From Rhodospirillaceae bacterium (lineage in GTDB: Bacteria > Pseudomonadota > Alphaproteobacteria > DSM-16000 > Inquilinaceae): 64,000 nt of DNA. Positions within the stretch are counted from its first letter, which is position 1. Each line of letters begins with the position of its first letter. Below are positions 11,658-20,716 of this stretch, one piece after another. The position numbers were made by a program, and so were the translations under genes. Location of the stretch: positions 3,769,001 through 3,833,000 of the forward strand of contig JACKIH010000003.1 of the NCBI GenBank assembly GCA_020638575.1, written 5' to 3'. Under the pieces are notes generated by a model. That model had not been told where the DNA came from. It saw nothing but the letters and a program-made list of their open reading frames with translations, and did no database searches.

Positions 11658-12404
11658 CTAGGAGCGGAGCGGAACCTTGGGCGGAGACGGATATTGGCGC
11701 AAGGTTTCGATCAGACTTTCCGATGTCGGCATCGGACTTATCCAGATTTCGCGCCAGCACGACCCAGGTAGCTCGGAGGCGATGGCCGGACTAAGGCAGA
11801 CAGCGAGTACGTGGTGCAAAGCGGGCCGCAACCCAGCCTCCGCAGAAAGTGTATCAAACAGCCGCGCCGTCCGTGCAGAGAAAAAGAGTACACCCGAGAT
11901 ATCGCCATTCGCGAGCGCCGCCGCGGCGTCCGGACCCAAGGACGCTGCGGGTTCCGCGGCATACAAAGGGGTGGAACGTACAGTGTACCCGTGGGCGGTG
12001 AGCGCGTGTGGCAAATCGCCGGCCACGTCGCGGCCGCAAACGTGCAGCACGACGCCCGGATGCTCCGGCGCCAGCGCAGGGAATGCCTGTTGCAGTTGGG
12101 CCACGGTGCCGCCGCCCGCGCGCACGTCGGCAAAGCCGGCCTGGCGGGCCGCGGCGGCGGTACGCCCGCCCACGGCGATCGCCGGAAGATGGCGGCTAGG
12201 GCACCGCGCGGCGAAGGCACGTACACCGTTGGCGCTGGTGAAGACCAGGGTGCCTACGCCGTCCAGATCGAGCGGCTGGGCGGGATCGACGCGGATCTCC
12301 ATCACCGGGCAGACCACCGCGCCATGGCCGAGTCTCCGAAGCCGGGCGGCCAGAGCATCCGCTTCCGGCTGTGGCCGGGTGACCAGCCAGCAGGGCCGAC
12401 TCAT
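11658..12404 (-). CDS. hemD: Uroporphyrinogen-III synthase
   Basis: A 248-residue HemD starting at the ATG on bases 12404-12402, which overlaps the hemC stop as ATGA. The N-terminus LVTRPQPEADALAARLRRLG, followed by VFTSANGVRAF and VGGRTAAAARQAGF, is the typical two-lobe HemD pattern. It cyclises hydroxymethylbilane to uroporphyrinogen III. The reading frame is open well upstream across hemC, but that part is only a frame shadow. Family conservation is low, so identification rests mainly on these segments plus position after hemC. Confidence 0.88.
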   Translation of the reverse strand: MSRPCWLVTRPQPEADALAARLRRLGHGAVVCPVMEIRVDPAQPLDLDGVGTLVFTSANGVRAFAARCPSRHLPAIAVGGRTAAAARQAGFADVRAGGGTVAQLQQAFPALAPEHPGVVLHVCGRDVAGDLPHALTAHGYTVRSTPLYAAEPAASLGPDAAAALANGDISGVLFFSARTARLFDTLSAEAGLRPALHHVLAVCLSPAIASELPGSCWREIWISPMPTSESLIETLRQYPSPPKVPLRS

Positions 12405-13333
12405 ACGCCCATGGCGGCCAGCAGGTCGCCCGCTTCGTGGCGCAGCCGGTGGCCCAGCGCATCGCCCAAGGCTGCGGCATCGGCGCGGCTGCCTGCGATG
12501 GATCGGGCAACCCAGCGGCTGCCGTCCGGCAGTGCCACCAGCCCGCGCAAATTGAGGCGGTCGCCCGCCAGCTCCGCCAGGCCGGCGATGGGGGTGTGGC
12601 AGGAGCCACCGAGGCGCGCCAGCATGGCTCGTTCGGCGTGCACCCGGTCGGCGGTGTCCGGACAGGCGATGGCCGCGACGATGTCGTGCGCCGCCGCATC
12701 GTCCGCCCGGCACACCAGGGCAATGGCGCCCTGGCCGACGGCCGGCAGCATCGCGTCGGGCGACAGCACCATCGCCCCCGGCACCGCAACGCCAAGGCGG
12801 TCGAGCCCGGCCTTGGCGAGGAAGGTGCCGGCGATGGTGCCTCCGCGCAGGCGGTCGAGCCGGGTGCCCACATTGCCGCGCAGGGGCACCACCTTGAGAT
12901 CGGGCCGGGCGATGAGAAGCTGGGCCTGGCGGCGCGGCGAGCAGGTGCCGACGGTGCTGCCCGCCGGCAGGTCGGCGATGGCGGTACCGTTGCCGCTGAT
13001 CCACACGTCGCGCGGGTCGGCGCGGGGCAGCACGCCGGCCAGCGCCAAGCCATCCGGCAGGTCTGACGGCACGTCCTTCAAGGAGTGCACGGCGATGTCC
13101 ACCCGGCCGTCCAGCGTGGCGCTGTCGATGTCCTTGGTGAACAGGCCCTTGCCGCCGAGGTCTGCCAGCGGCCGGTCGCGCACCCGGTCGCCCTGGGTGG
13201 TCAGGGTGACGAGGACGAGCGCCTCGGGCGCATCCAGGCCCGGCACCCGGTGGGCGATCAGCACGCGCGTGGCCTCCGCCTGCCAGAGCGCCAGGGGGCT
13301 GCCGCGGGTGCCGATGTGGAAGGGAGGGGGCAT
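12401..13333 (-). CDS. hemC: Porphobilinogen deaminase (hydroxymethylbilane synthase)
   Basis: A 310-residue enzyme polymerising four porphobilinogens to hydroxymethylbilane. The N-terminus HIGTRGSPLALWQA, the VHSLKDVPSDLP segment, GTCSPRRQAQL, LRGNVGTRLDRL and the dipyrromethane-cofactor cysteine in GGSCHTPIAG are all present. The start is placed at ATG 13333 (MPPPFHIGTRGSP) rather than 20 codons upstream because homologues start close to the GTRGSPLA segment. It is divergent from tsaD across a 104-nt promoter region, an arrangement common in Alphaproteobacteria. Confidence 0.93.
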   Translation of the reverse strand: MPPPFHIGTRGSPLALWQAEATRVLIAHRVPGLDAPEALVLVTLTTQGDRVRDRPLADLGGKGLFTKDIDSATLDGRVDIAVHSLKDVPSDLPDGLALAGVLPRADPRDVWISGNGTAIADLPAGSTVGTCSPRRQAQLLIARPDLKVVPLRGNVGTRLDRLRGGTIAGTFLAKAGLDRLGVAVPGAMVLSPDAMLPAVGQGAIALVCRADDAAAHDIVAAIACPDTADRVHAERAMLARLGGSCHTPIAGLAELAGDRLNLRGLVALPDGSRWVARSIAGSRADAAALGDALGHRLRHEAGDLLAAMGV

Positions 13334-13437
13334 GCACGCTGGGTAGGCAACGCCGCGGGCAGCGTCAACGGCATTGAGACCTTGCCCCGCCACCGCCGCG
13401 TCTTGCCGGCCGGCCGGCGGGCGGCCAAGGTGCCGGC

Positions 13438-14505
13438 ATGATCGTGCTGGGCATCGAAACGTCGTGCGACGAAACCTCCGTGGCTCTGGTGGGCGACGAC
13501 CGGCGGGTGCACGCGCACATCACGCGCTCGCAGCTCGACCTGCACCGGGCCTATGGCGGCGTGGTGCCGGAAATCGCGGCGCGCGACCACTTGGCGGCCC
13601 TCGATCCCATGGTGCGCCAGGCGCTGGCCGGTTTCGCACCGGGCCTGGCCGGGGTCGATGCGGTGGCGGCCACCGCCGGGCCGGGGCTGATCGGCGGCGT
13701 GTTGGTGGGCACCACCTACGCCAAGGGCTTGGCGCTCGCCCGCGGGCTGCCGTTCTTCGCCATCAACCACCTGGAAGGCCACGCCCTGACGCCGCGGCTG
13801 ACGGCCGATCCGCCGCCGGACTTTCCCTACCTGCTGCTGCTGGTCTCCGGCGGCCATTGCCAGCTTCTGGTGGTCCATGGCGTGGGGCGCTACCGCCGGC
13901 TCGGCACCACGGTGGACGACGCGGTGGGCGAGGCGTTCGACAAGGTCGCCAAGCTGCTGGGGCTGGGCTACCCCGGCGGACCGGAGATCGAGGCCGCCGC
14001 GCGCACGGGCGATCCCGGCCGCTTCCCGCTACCGGCGCCCATGGTGGGGCGGCGCGATTGCCACTTCTCCTTTTCCGGGCTGAAGGCGGCGGTGCGCCGT
14101 CTGGTGGACGGCTGGGGCGGGGTGCCGCCCGACGCACGCGCTGTGGCCGATGTGGCCGCGTCGTTCCAGGCGGCGGTGGCGGCGAGCCTGCGCGACCGCA
14201 CCGGCCGTGCCATCGAGGTGTTCCGGGGGGAACGGCAGCAGGGCGGGGCGCTGGTGGTGGCCGGCGGCGTGGCCGCCAATGCCATGCTGCGGGCCGAGCT
14301 GTCGGCGCTGGCCGCGACGCGCGGGCTGTGCCTGCTGGCGCCGCCGCTGGCCCTATGCACCGACAATGCGGCGATGATCGCCTGGGCGGCCCTGGAACGC
14401 CGGCGGGCCGGCCTGGCGGCCGACCCGCTGGAGTTCCGTGCCCGGCCGCGCTGGCCGCTCGACCCCGACGCCCCACCGGCAGTGGGGGCCGGGGTGAAGG
14501 CTTAG
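13438..14505 (+). CDS. tsaD: tRNA threonylcarbamoyladenosine biosynthesis protein TsaD
   Basis: A 355-residue Kae1/TsaD ATPase that transfers the threonylcarbamoyl group to A37 of ANN-decoding tRNAs. It contains the N-terminal GIETSCDETSVA, the SQLDLHRAYGGVVPEIAARDH segment, the iron-binding INHLEGH motif, LLLLVSGGHCQLL, KLLGLGYPGGP and the late VVAGGVAANAMLR motif. Length and order are typical. Divergent from the haem operon and convergent with the small arrestin-like gene. Confidence 0.95.
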   Translation: MIVLGIETSCDETSVALVGDDRRVHAHITRSQLDLHRAYGGVVPEIAARDHLAALDPMVRQALAGFAPGLAGVDAVAATAGPGLIGGVLVGTTYAKGLALARGLPFFAINHLEGHALTPRLTADPPPDFPYLLLLVSGGHCQLLVVHGVGRYRRLGTTVDDAVGEAFDKVAKLLGLGYPGGPEIEAAARTGDPGRFPLPAPMVGRRDCHFSFSGLKAAVRRLVDGWGGVPPDARAVADVAASFQAAVAASLRDRTGRAIEVFRGERQQGGALVVAGGVAANAMLRAELSALAATRGLCLLAPPLALCTDNAAMIAWAALERRRAGLAADPLEFRARPRWPLDPDAPPAVGAGVKA

Positions 14506-14516
14506 CGGAGGGCCGG

Positions 14517-14975
14517 CTAGGACACCTGGATGTCGGCCCAGCCGGAATCGGGGTCGTTGCCGGACTTGTCCAGCGCGGCGGTGACCTGCCAGACATGGCT
14601 GGCGTAACGGCCGATGAAGGTGGGCGATGCCTGCGTCGGCAAGGTCATCTCGCCGTCGAACTCGTAGGTCTCGCCGGCCTTCAGGGTCTGGCTACCGGCG
14701 ATGCGGAATTCCTGGTCGAAGGTTTCCGTGGTCCGCTTCAGGCCGCGCGTCGGCGCTGCCTTGGGGTTGGGCGGCGCCAGCTCGACATCGGGAAGGTCGA
14801 TCACCTCCTGGGCGCGCACGCGCACATACACTTTACGCACGTCGATGTCCTTCTCGCCGACCTCGGCGGTGACCTTCACCGACACCGGCTCGCCGCGCAC
14901 GGCCGAGCCGATTTCCAGGTCGACCTTCGCACCGCCGCCGGTGAGAAAGTTCTTCATGCCACCAAACAAGCCCAT
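14517..14975 (-). CDS. Spo0M/arrestin-like small cytoplasmic protein
   Basis: A 152-residue all-beta protein with N-terminus MGLFGGMKNFLTGGGAKVD, then alternating strands (VSVKVTAEVGEKDIDVRKVY, TLKAGETYEFDGEMTLP, HVWQVTAAL) that fit one arrestin-like sandwich of the Spo0M family. Such proteins occur far outside spore formers and their bacterial role is unclear. ATG 14975 is chosen because AGGAGG lies 8 nt upstream; the frame extends 15 codons further without a good ribosome site. No signal peptide or membrane segment. Confidence 0.65.
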   Translation of the reverse strand: MGLFGGMKNFLTGGGAKVDLEIGSAVRGEPVSVKVTAEVGEKDIDVRKVYVRVRAQEVIDLPDVELAPPNPKAAPTRGLKRTTETFDQEFRIAGSQTLKAGETYEFDGEMTLPTQASPTFIGRYASHVWQVTAALDKSGNDPDSGWADIQVS

Positions 14976-15116
14976 GGCTTGAATCCTCCTATTGAGAGCG
15001 CTGCCGGTGGGCAAACGCAACCTACGCTGCCGGCCATTGATGGCAGGATCTGGGCTGTTCGGCCGCCGGACGATTGCCTATGGTCGGCGCAAAACGGCAC
15101 CTACCAGGAGAGGGCG

Positions 15117-15401
15117 ATGTACTATCTGATCGTCTGTACCGACAAGCCCGGACAGCTTGAGACACGGATGGCCAACCGGGAAGCGCATCTGGCGCATATC
15201 GGCTCGCGCGGCGACGACTTGCTGGCGGGCGGACCGACCATCACCGACGACGGGCAGACGCCCACCGGCAGCGCCTACATCATGGATTTCCCCGACCGTG
15301 CGGCGGCCGAAGCCTTCGCCCAGGCCGACCCCTACAACCAGGCCGGCGTGTTCGGGTCCATCGCCGTCACGCCCTGGCGCAAGATCTTTCCCGAGGATTG
15401 A
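15117..15401 (+). CDS. YciI-family protein
   Basis: A 94-residue YciI-like ferredoxin-fold protein with MYYLIVCTDKPG, the conserved R-x4-HL segment (REAHLAHI), LLAGGPTITDDG, and the AEAFAQADPYNQAGVF motif. In YciI a His-Asp pair is thought to be catalytic, and here His25 and Asp77-Pro78 are present. The function is unknown; some relatives are dehalogenases or metabolite repair enzymes. AGGAG lies 8 nt before the ATG. The EVE gene follows 10 nt later, so the two are probably co-transcribed. Confidence 0.85.
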   Translation: MYYLIVCTDKPGQLETRMANREAHLAHIGSRGDDLLAGGPTITDDGQTPTGSAYIMDFPDRAAAEAFAQADPYNQAGVFGSIAVTPWRKIFPED

Positions 15402-15411
15402 GGGGGCGAAG

Positions 15412-15828
15412 GTGGCGTACTGGCTGCTGAAGTCGGAGCCCGGAAGCTGGTCGTGGGACGACCAGGTGAAGCAGGGCCGCCAGGAATGGGACGGCGTGCG
15501 CAACTACCAGGCGCGCAACAACATGCGGGCCATGAAGCTGGGCGACCGCGCGTTCTTCTACCACTCCGTCAACGGCATGGAGGTGGTGGGGATCGTGGAG
15601 GTGGTCGCCGAAGCCCACCCCGACAGTACCGACACCACCGGCAAGTGGGAGTGCGTGGACATCGCCCCGGTGCGGCCCTTCACCCGGTCCGTCACCATGG
15701 CGGAGATCAAGGCCGAGCCGCGCCTGGCCGACATGGTGCTGGCGAACAACAGCCGCCTGTCCGTCCAGCCGGTGACGCCCGAAGAGTGGGCGCTCGTCTG
15801 CGAGATGGGGCAGACCGAGGCGGGGTAG
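15412..15828 (+). CDS. EVE domain protein (thymocyte nuclear protein 1-like)
   Basis: A 138-residue single EVE domain. The GTG start at 15412 is chosen because it gives the canonical N-terminus AYWLLKSEPGSWSWDDQ, preceded by GAGGGGGC. The WDGVRNYQARNNMRAMKLGD segment, FFYHSV and VGIVEVVAEAHPD are diagnostic. EVE domains belong to the PUA-like fold and bind modified nucleic-acid bases; bacterial copies are stand-alone proteins of unknown role, some linked to modified-base restriction. The gene is the last normal-GC gene before the low-GC islet. Confidence 0.88.
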   Translation: MAYWLLKSEPGSWSWDDQVKQGRQEWDGVRNYQARNNMRAMKLGDRAFFYHSVNGMEVVGIVEVVAEAHPDSTDTTGKWECVDIAPVRPFTRSVTMAEIKAEPRLADMVLANNSRLSVQPVTPEEWALVCEMGQTEAG

Positions 15829-15965
15829 GGCAATACGCCATCTCACTGGCCTGTAGCTTCCTTAGTCGATGCTGCCAAATCTTATCCTGCCGATCGCCTA
15901 GTCTCATTTTTGCCGGTCCAACTGGCCGTCACTGCCTATTCTGCCATTGAATTAGATCGATTCCC

Positions 15966-15993
15966 TTGGAAATTTCTATTTTCTGAGTAATAT
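15966..15993 (+). promoter_or_regulatory. Sigma70-like promoter candidate for the Nudix gene
   Basis: TTGGAA (15966-15971) and TAATAT (15988-15993) are separated by 16 nt, in AT-rich DNA about 80 nt before the Nudix start codon. The match is reasonable but AT-rich islets produce such matches by chance. Confidence 0.35.
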
Positions 15994-16071
15994 CAAAAAC
16001 CGCCGCCTAGGCTAAAGGCGCGCTGGGAGCGAGATCGTTAGACATCAACCAAATAGGGATACGGCAGTCGA

Positions 16072-17046
16072 ATGCTATTGGAAGCAATTCTCGAACATAT
16101 TCCGGATCACCATGCTAACGCAGAAGATCCTAGAACTATCAGTGAGGCAGTTGCCGCTCAGTTACAGTGCGAACCAGATCCAATCAATATGGCTGTCGAC
16201 GCGGTAGTTGAGCTATTAGAATTGCTTGGTGTCATAAAGTACTCAGGGTCATCTCTGAAAATTAGAAGTCAGATACCAAACTACTTTAGACTAAGTCTCA
16301 TCGAATTTTTGCGGCAGAAAATCCCATTGCTTGAGAATTGGGATCGAGAGGGGGTTGCTCGCGCAATTGACCTGCATGCAGTACTATCAAGTGCGCCCTA
16401 TTTCTTGTATGCAATGGAAACAAAGAGAGTGGCGCATCTTCAAAGGCACGGGGAGAACATACAACCTACTCGCTGGCAGTCATGTTGTATAGCTATAATT
16501 AAAACTGCCATTGATGGCGTTGCGGTGTTTTTGCATAAATGGGATTCCGCAGCAGGCAGATTCCAACTTATTGGTGGGAAACAAAGAAATGAAGAGAGTC
16601 CGGAGGAGACCGTAATACGAGAGGTCAATGAAGAAATTACGCGGCATCATCTTGCATATGGCGAGAACTATACGGTTAGTAGGTTGCCAATAGATGAGAT
16701 ATCGCTTTCGGGAGTTTCGTCAACTTATGGCGCCTATACAGACTATCTATTTAATATATTTCTGGTTAATCTGAAGTTGGATAAATTTGAAACTGACGTA
16801 GATGATCGATGGATTACGTTGGAAGAGATGCTCAATCAAAGAACAATAGATGGCAATAGGGTGGCAGAACTTGGATCAGTCATTGAGTGTCTTCATGCCG
16901 ATATGTTAAGTAATTTGCCGCTGTCGTTTAACTATTCAAATTCAAAAAAGGAGAGACTATCTGACTCTATTGCCATAAGGCCAAAATTTCTATTCCTAGA
17001 GATCGATATAAAGAGGCTGATGAATTACTTTTCTAGAAATAGATAG
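16072..17046 (+). CDS. Nudix hydrolase-domain protein with N-terminal winged-helix-like region, low-GC islet
   Basis: A 324-residue protein whose codon use is strikingly AT-rich compared with all neighbours. Residues about 1-75 form helices with an SLKIR wing-like end that could be a winged helix. A Nudix box lies at about 169-190: G-x5-E-x7-REV-x-EE is complete for metal-binding glutamates, but the Gly that normally follows (EE-x-G) is Thr. The C-terminal 60 residues are not recognisable. Likely a nucleotide or nucleotide-sugar pyrophosphohydrolase or a Nudix-type regulator. It is alone between the EVE gene and a CBS gene, suggesting recent acquisition. The start ATG has only weak GGGATA upstream. 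Confidence 0.7.
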   Translation: MLLEAILEHIPDHHANAEDPRTISEAVAAQLQCEPDPINMAVDAVVELLELLGVIKYSGSSLKIRSQIPNYFRLSLIEFLRQKIPLLENWDREGVARAIDLHAVLSSAPYFLYAMETKRVAHLQRHGENIQPTRWQSCCIAIIKTAIDGVAVFLHKWDSAAGRFQLIGGKQRNEESPEETVIREVNEEITRHHLAYGENYTVSRLPIDEISLSGVSSTYGAYTDYLFNIFLVNLKLDKFETDVDDRWITLEEMLNQRTIDGNRVAELGSVIECLHADMLSNLPLSFNYSNSKKERLSDSIAIRPKFLFLEIDIKRLMNYFSRNR

Positions 17047-17486
17047 GCATGATAGGCGCGGTATTGAAAATTAGATGTATTTCGTCTTTATGATAGGTCT
17101 CATTTAAGTGTTAAAAGATGAATATTGAATAATAGAGAAGCAAAAATTTAATAAATTACTCGCGCAAAATGGAATAAATATTTATGCATTAAAACACCAA
17201 AAGGGAATCTTGTCAATTATGCCGCCATAAAGAAATGCTTGCCCATGCAGGCGTTAGCGATTTTCTTATTATTTTCAATGCTTGCTGTCTTCCTACTGTC
17301 CTTGCCACTGGCTATTCGGCCGCACACCAGTTTGGGCGTGCGCCTTGCACGGAAAACGGAAAAATGTGTATCTCTCGCACTTTGCAAACTTTTTTGCGTC
17401 GCGCGTCGGCGATGTCTGTTACCTTAGTGCCCTAACCGTCTGGATCCCTGCCAAATCGGAGGTGCTGCGGCGCCGGGGAGGCTGAT
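17047..17486. other. Low-GC intergenic region after the Nudix gene
   Basis: About 340 nt of AT-rich DNA grading back to normal composition near 17400. No supported gene: a 60-codon frame from 17245 encoding one hydrophobic segment lacks a ribosome site. The 10-mer CTGCCAAATC occurs at 17448-17457 and also at 15872-15881 on the other side of the islet, a possible scar of insertion. Confidence 0.5.
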
Positions 17487-18260
17487 ATGGGCATCGAATG
17501 GACGAAGGAACGGCTGGCGCTCGTCTCCGCCGCGGCGGCGCTGGTGGCGGCATTCGTCATCCTCCTGGTGATGGACTGGGTGGCGGGCGCCGTCGACGGG
17601 GCGGCGTTCATCGCCATCCTGCTGTTCCCGGTGATCGTCTACGCGGTGATGTCCGGCCGCGTGGCGGAGTTTTCCGGTCCCGGCGGCTGGGGTGCCAAGT
17701 TCCGCGACGCCGCCACCTCGAAGGTCGAGACGGACACCATCGACGAGAATGTCGAAGTCCTGCAGCCGGTCATGAAAGGCGGCCGGGCCCAGCTTGAGGC
17801 CATCGTCCAGCGGCTCAATCCCAATTTGCCCAACGCCTTGACCCTCAGGATCGGCCGGGCCGGCTACTACACCGCGGAGGCGATCAGGAGCTATCTGAAG
17901 GTGCTGATCGCGTCCGGGCCCTCCACCCATGTGATCTTCGTCAGCGATGCCACCGGTGGCTTCATCGGCAGCGCCGGTGCCGCCCAGGTGCTGGCCATTC
18001 TGGAGAGCGACGCGGAGGTGGCGAACGATTTCGTCAGCGATGTCAGCTACGGCAATGTGGATGGCTTGCGCAGCCTCGGCTTCCTGGTGACGGCCTCGCT
18101 GAAACCGGGCGAGTCGAACACCGACGCGCTGAAGAAGTTCCTGGAGACCAACGTCCAGGCCCTGGTGGTGGTGTCCGGAGACGGCAGGACGCCCCTGGGG
18201 GTGGTCGACAAGGACCGCCTGATCACCAAGCTGATGGTCAAGCTGGCCGGGGACTCTTAG
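17487..18260 (+). CDS. Membrane-anchored CBS-domain protein
   Basis: A 257-residue protein with two N-terminal membrane helices (about 11-31 and 36-55), a charged linker, and a soluble C-terminal half ending in VQALVVVSGDGRTPLGVVDKDRLITKLM, a clear CBS half. The preceding VIFVSDATGGFIGSAGAAQVLAIL looks like the partner CBS repeat, giving a Bateman-like pair at about residues 135-255. CBS pairs usually bind adenosyl ligands. What it controls is not indicated; no channel or transporter domain is attached. GGGGAGG precedes the ATG. Confidence 0.7.
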   Translation: MGIEWTKERLALVSAAAALVAAFVILLVMDWVAGAVDGAAFIAILLFPVIVYAVMSGRVAEFSGPGGWGAKFRDAATSKVETDTIDENVEVLQPVMKGGRAQLEAIVQRLNPNLPNALTLRIGRAGYYTAEAIRSYLKVLIASGPSTHVIFVSDATGGFIGSAGAAQVLAILESDAEVANDFVSDVSYGNVDGLRSLGFLVTASLKPGESNTDALKKFLETNVQALVVVSGDGRTPLGVVDKDRLITKLMVKLAGDS

Positions 18261-18392
18261 GGAACAGCCCACTGGCAGCGGACCGCCGACACCGGGCCGC
18301 CCGCAGCTATTGTCCTGAGCCAATGTTCCGGTTGCCGCGCACCGTGGCGCGGCACACGCTGCATCGTCACAGCCACCTGGAGGGGCATCACG

Positions 18393-19337
18393 ATGCGGCG
18401 GCAGGAGCCCATGGTCGGCATCTCGCTCGCCTTCGTATGCCTCGGCATCCTGGGGGCCATGCCGGTCATCGCCAACAGCCGGCCGGCCGGGTTCGGCGCA
18501 CTGAGCTTCGCCTTCTTCCTGTCGGTCTGGCAGCTCATCTGCGCGGTGCCGTTGGTGGCGGGGGAGGCGCTGTCGGGCCGCCGCGGCATCCTCGACCCCG
18601 CCCTGGCGCCGAAGGTGCGCCGCCGCACCGTGGCGATCATCCTCGTCACCGGCATGATCTTCGGGCTGTCCACCTACGCCTATGTGCTGGCGGTGGAGCG
18701 CGCGGGCGCGGTGGCGGCGGCGATCGGCATCCAGGCCTATCCGCTGTTCGCCATCACCTGGGAGACGGTGTTCCTGAAGCGCCGCAAAAGCCCGGCGGAG
18801 CTGGGCTTCACGCTGGTGCTGCTGGCCGCCCTCTATTACCTCGCCACCGGCGGCACCTGGGCCATCACCGGCTTTTCCGCCTGGTTCGCCGTGGCGCTGG
18901 GCGTGCCGTTCCTGTGGAGCATCGCCCATGTGATCGTGCGCGAGGTGCTGGTGGCGACGCCGATCACGCCGGGACAGGTCACCTTTCTGCGCGTGCTGAT
19001 CTCTTCGCTCTTCCTCGGCGCGGTGCTGCTGGCGGTGGCGGGGCCCGAGGCGGTCCTGGCCGACCTTGCCGATGCCGGCTTCCAGCGGCACGCCTTCATC
19101 ATGGGGCTGGTCTATTACCTGGAGCTGATCATGTGGTTCTACGCCATGCGCCACATCGACGTGTCGGTGGCCAGCTCCATCGCCGTGCCGTCGCCGGTGC
19201 TGACCATGGTGCTCGCCATCGTCTTCCTGGGCGACCGGGTGGAGCCCTACCAGGTGGCAGCACTCGCCGTCGTCATCGCCAGCCTCTACGGGCTGCTGCT
19301 GGCCGGCCTGCGCAAGCGACGCCGGCAACATACGTAG
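18393..19337 (+). CDS. EamA/DMT-family transporter
   Basis: A 314-residue protein with about ten hydrophobic segments arranged as two EamA repeats, the second containing VSVASSIAVPSPVLTMVLAI and the GDRVEPYQ loop typical of drug/metabolite transporters. The substrate is unknown. TGGAGGGG lies about 10 nt before the ATG; an alternative start is ATG 18411. It is convergent with the MFS gene, 22 nt apart. Confidence 0.85.
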   Translation: MRRQEPMVGISLAFVCLGILGAMPVIANSRPAGFGALSFAFFLSVWQLICAVPLVAGEALSGRRGILDPALAPKVRRRTVAIILVTGMIFGLSTYAYVLAVERAGAVAAAIGIQAYPLFAITWETVFLKRRKSPAELGFTLVLLAALYYLATGGTWAITGFSAWFAVALGVPFLWSIAHVIVREVLVATPITPGQVTFLRVLISSLFLGAVLLAVAGPEAVLADLADAGFQRHAFIMGLVYYLELIMWFYAMRHIDVSVASSIAVPSPVLTMVLAIVFLGDRVEPYQVAALAVVIASLYGLLLAGLRKRRRQHT

Positions 19338-19359
19338 GGTGCCATCCGGCCCTTACGGG

Positions 19360-20643
19360 TCAGGGGGCGTCCGCACGATCCGGGGCGGCGGCGGCCGGCG
19401 GTACCTCATCGTCCACCCGCTCCGCCTCCACCATCGATGCCTGGGCGACCGCCGAAGCCCGCGGGTAGAGCGCCACGTAGCTGCCCTGTTCGTCCAATGG
19501 CTTGGCCGGCCGCCGCGTCATGCGGTAGAGCGCGAAGCCGCCGATGCCGGCGTTCACCGCGGCGATCAGCCAGTAGAACATGCTGGCGCCGAACGCACCC
19601 ATGGCCGCGGCCGCCAGGCTCGGCCCGATCACCGAGCCGGCACCGTAGATGAGCTGCATGGTGGCGCTGGCGCTGACCATGTGGCGCGGGTCGAGATAGT
19701 CGTTCAGGTGGGCGCTGCACAGCGCGTAGATGGGCACCGACAGCCCGCCGAACACTCCGGCGACGGTGAGCACGGCCCAGAAGCCGCTGCCGCCCACCAT
19801 GGCACCGACGCCGGCCGCCACCGCCGCGGCGAAGGCGACGGCCATCAGCACGGTGCGCCGGTCGTAGCGGTCCGACAGCATGCCGATGGGATACTGCAAC
19901 ACGATCACGCCGATGTTCATGATGCCCATGAACAGCGCCACCTGGCCGATGGAAAGCCCGATGGAGACGGCATAGACCGGGCCGATCGCCATCACCGTGG
20001 CGAGGCCGACGCCGTTGAGGAAGGTGCCGACGGCAGCCAGGGGCGAGGCCCTGATCACGCGGCGCACCGGCAGGCGCTCGATCAGCTCGAAATGCGGCAT
20101 CGGCCCGGTGGACACCAGCATCGGCACCACCGCCAGCGACACCAGCACCGAGACGGCCATGAACAGCACCATGCCGGACGGGTCGCCGACGCCGAGCAGG
20201 AGCTGGCCCGCCGCCATGCTGCCCTGCATGACGATCATGTAGGCCGACAGCACGCTGCCGCGGTTGGCGTTGTCGGTGCCCTGGTTGAGCCAGCTCTCCG
20301 CCACGATGTACATGCCGGCGTAAGAGAAGCCGGTGACCACGCGGACCACCGTCCAGAACCACGGGTCGACCAGAATGGCGTGCAGCAGGATGGCGCTGGA
20401 GGCCAACGCGGCCAGCGCGGAGAAGATGCGCACATGGCCGACCCGGCCGAGCAGGTGGGGCACGATGGTGGAGCCGAGGAAGAACCCGGCGAAATAGCCC
20501 GACATCATGATGCCGGTGACCGCCGTGTCGAAGCTCTCCAGGGTGGCGCGGACGCCGAGCAGCGTGCCCTGCAGGCCGTTGCCCAGCATCATCAGGCCGA
20601 TGCCGAAGAACAGCACCCAACTGGTCCTGAGCGCCGCGATCAT
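19360..20643 (-). CDS. MFS transporter (YcaD-like)
   Basis: A 427-residue major facilitator with twelve predicted helices. The loop between helices 8 and 9 has the SDRYDRR variant of the MFS A-motif, and FSYAGMYIVAESWLNQ is typical of the YcaD group of uncharacterised exporters. The last 50 residues are a soluble, Ala/acidic tail. It shares the minus strand with the TRAP genes upstream but is separated by 173 nt and a long palindrome, so it is likely an independent unit. Confidence 0.85.
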   Translation of the reverse strand: MIAALRTSWVLFFGIGLMMLGNGLQGTLLGVRATLESFDTAVTGIMMSGYFAGFFLGSTIVPHLLGRVGHVRIFSALAALASSAILLHAILVDPWFWTVVRVVTGFSYAGMYIVAESWLNQGTDNANRGSVLSAYMIVMQGSMAAGQLLLGVGDPSGMVLFMAVSVLVSLAVVPMLVSTGPMPHFELIERLPVRRVIRASPLAAVGTFLNGVGLATVMAIGPVYAVSIGLSIGQVALFMGIMNIGVIVLQYPIGMLSDRYDRRTVLMAVAFAAAVAAGVGAMVGGSGFWAVLTVAGVFGGLSVPIYALCSAHLNDYLDPRHMVSASATMQLIYGAGSVIGPSLAAAAMGAFGASMFYWLIAAVNAGIGGFALYRMTRRPAKPLDEQGSYVALYPRASAVAQASMVEAERVDDEVPPAAAAPDRADAP

Positions 20644-20716
20644 GCCACCCCTCCCCAGGGCCGCTTCCAGGCCGGCCCACAGCCAGCCGGCCAGGGCGGT
20701 TTCCGGTCAGTCTGCG

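Noticed and set aside
17245..17427. 60-codon frame with one hydrophobic segment in the low-GC intergenic region
   Set aside because: No ribosome site, overlapping alternative frames, and a Cys/Arg-rich tail unlike a real small membrane protein.
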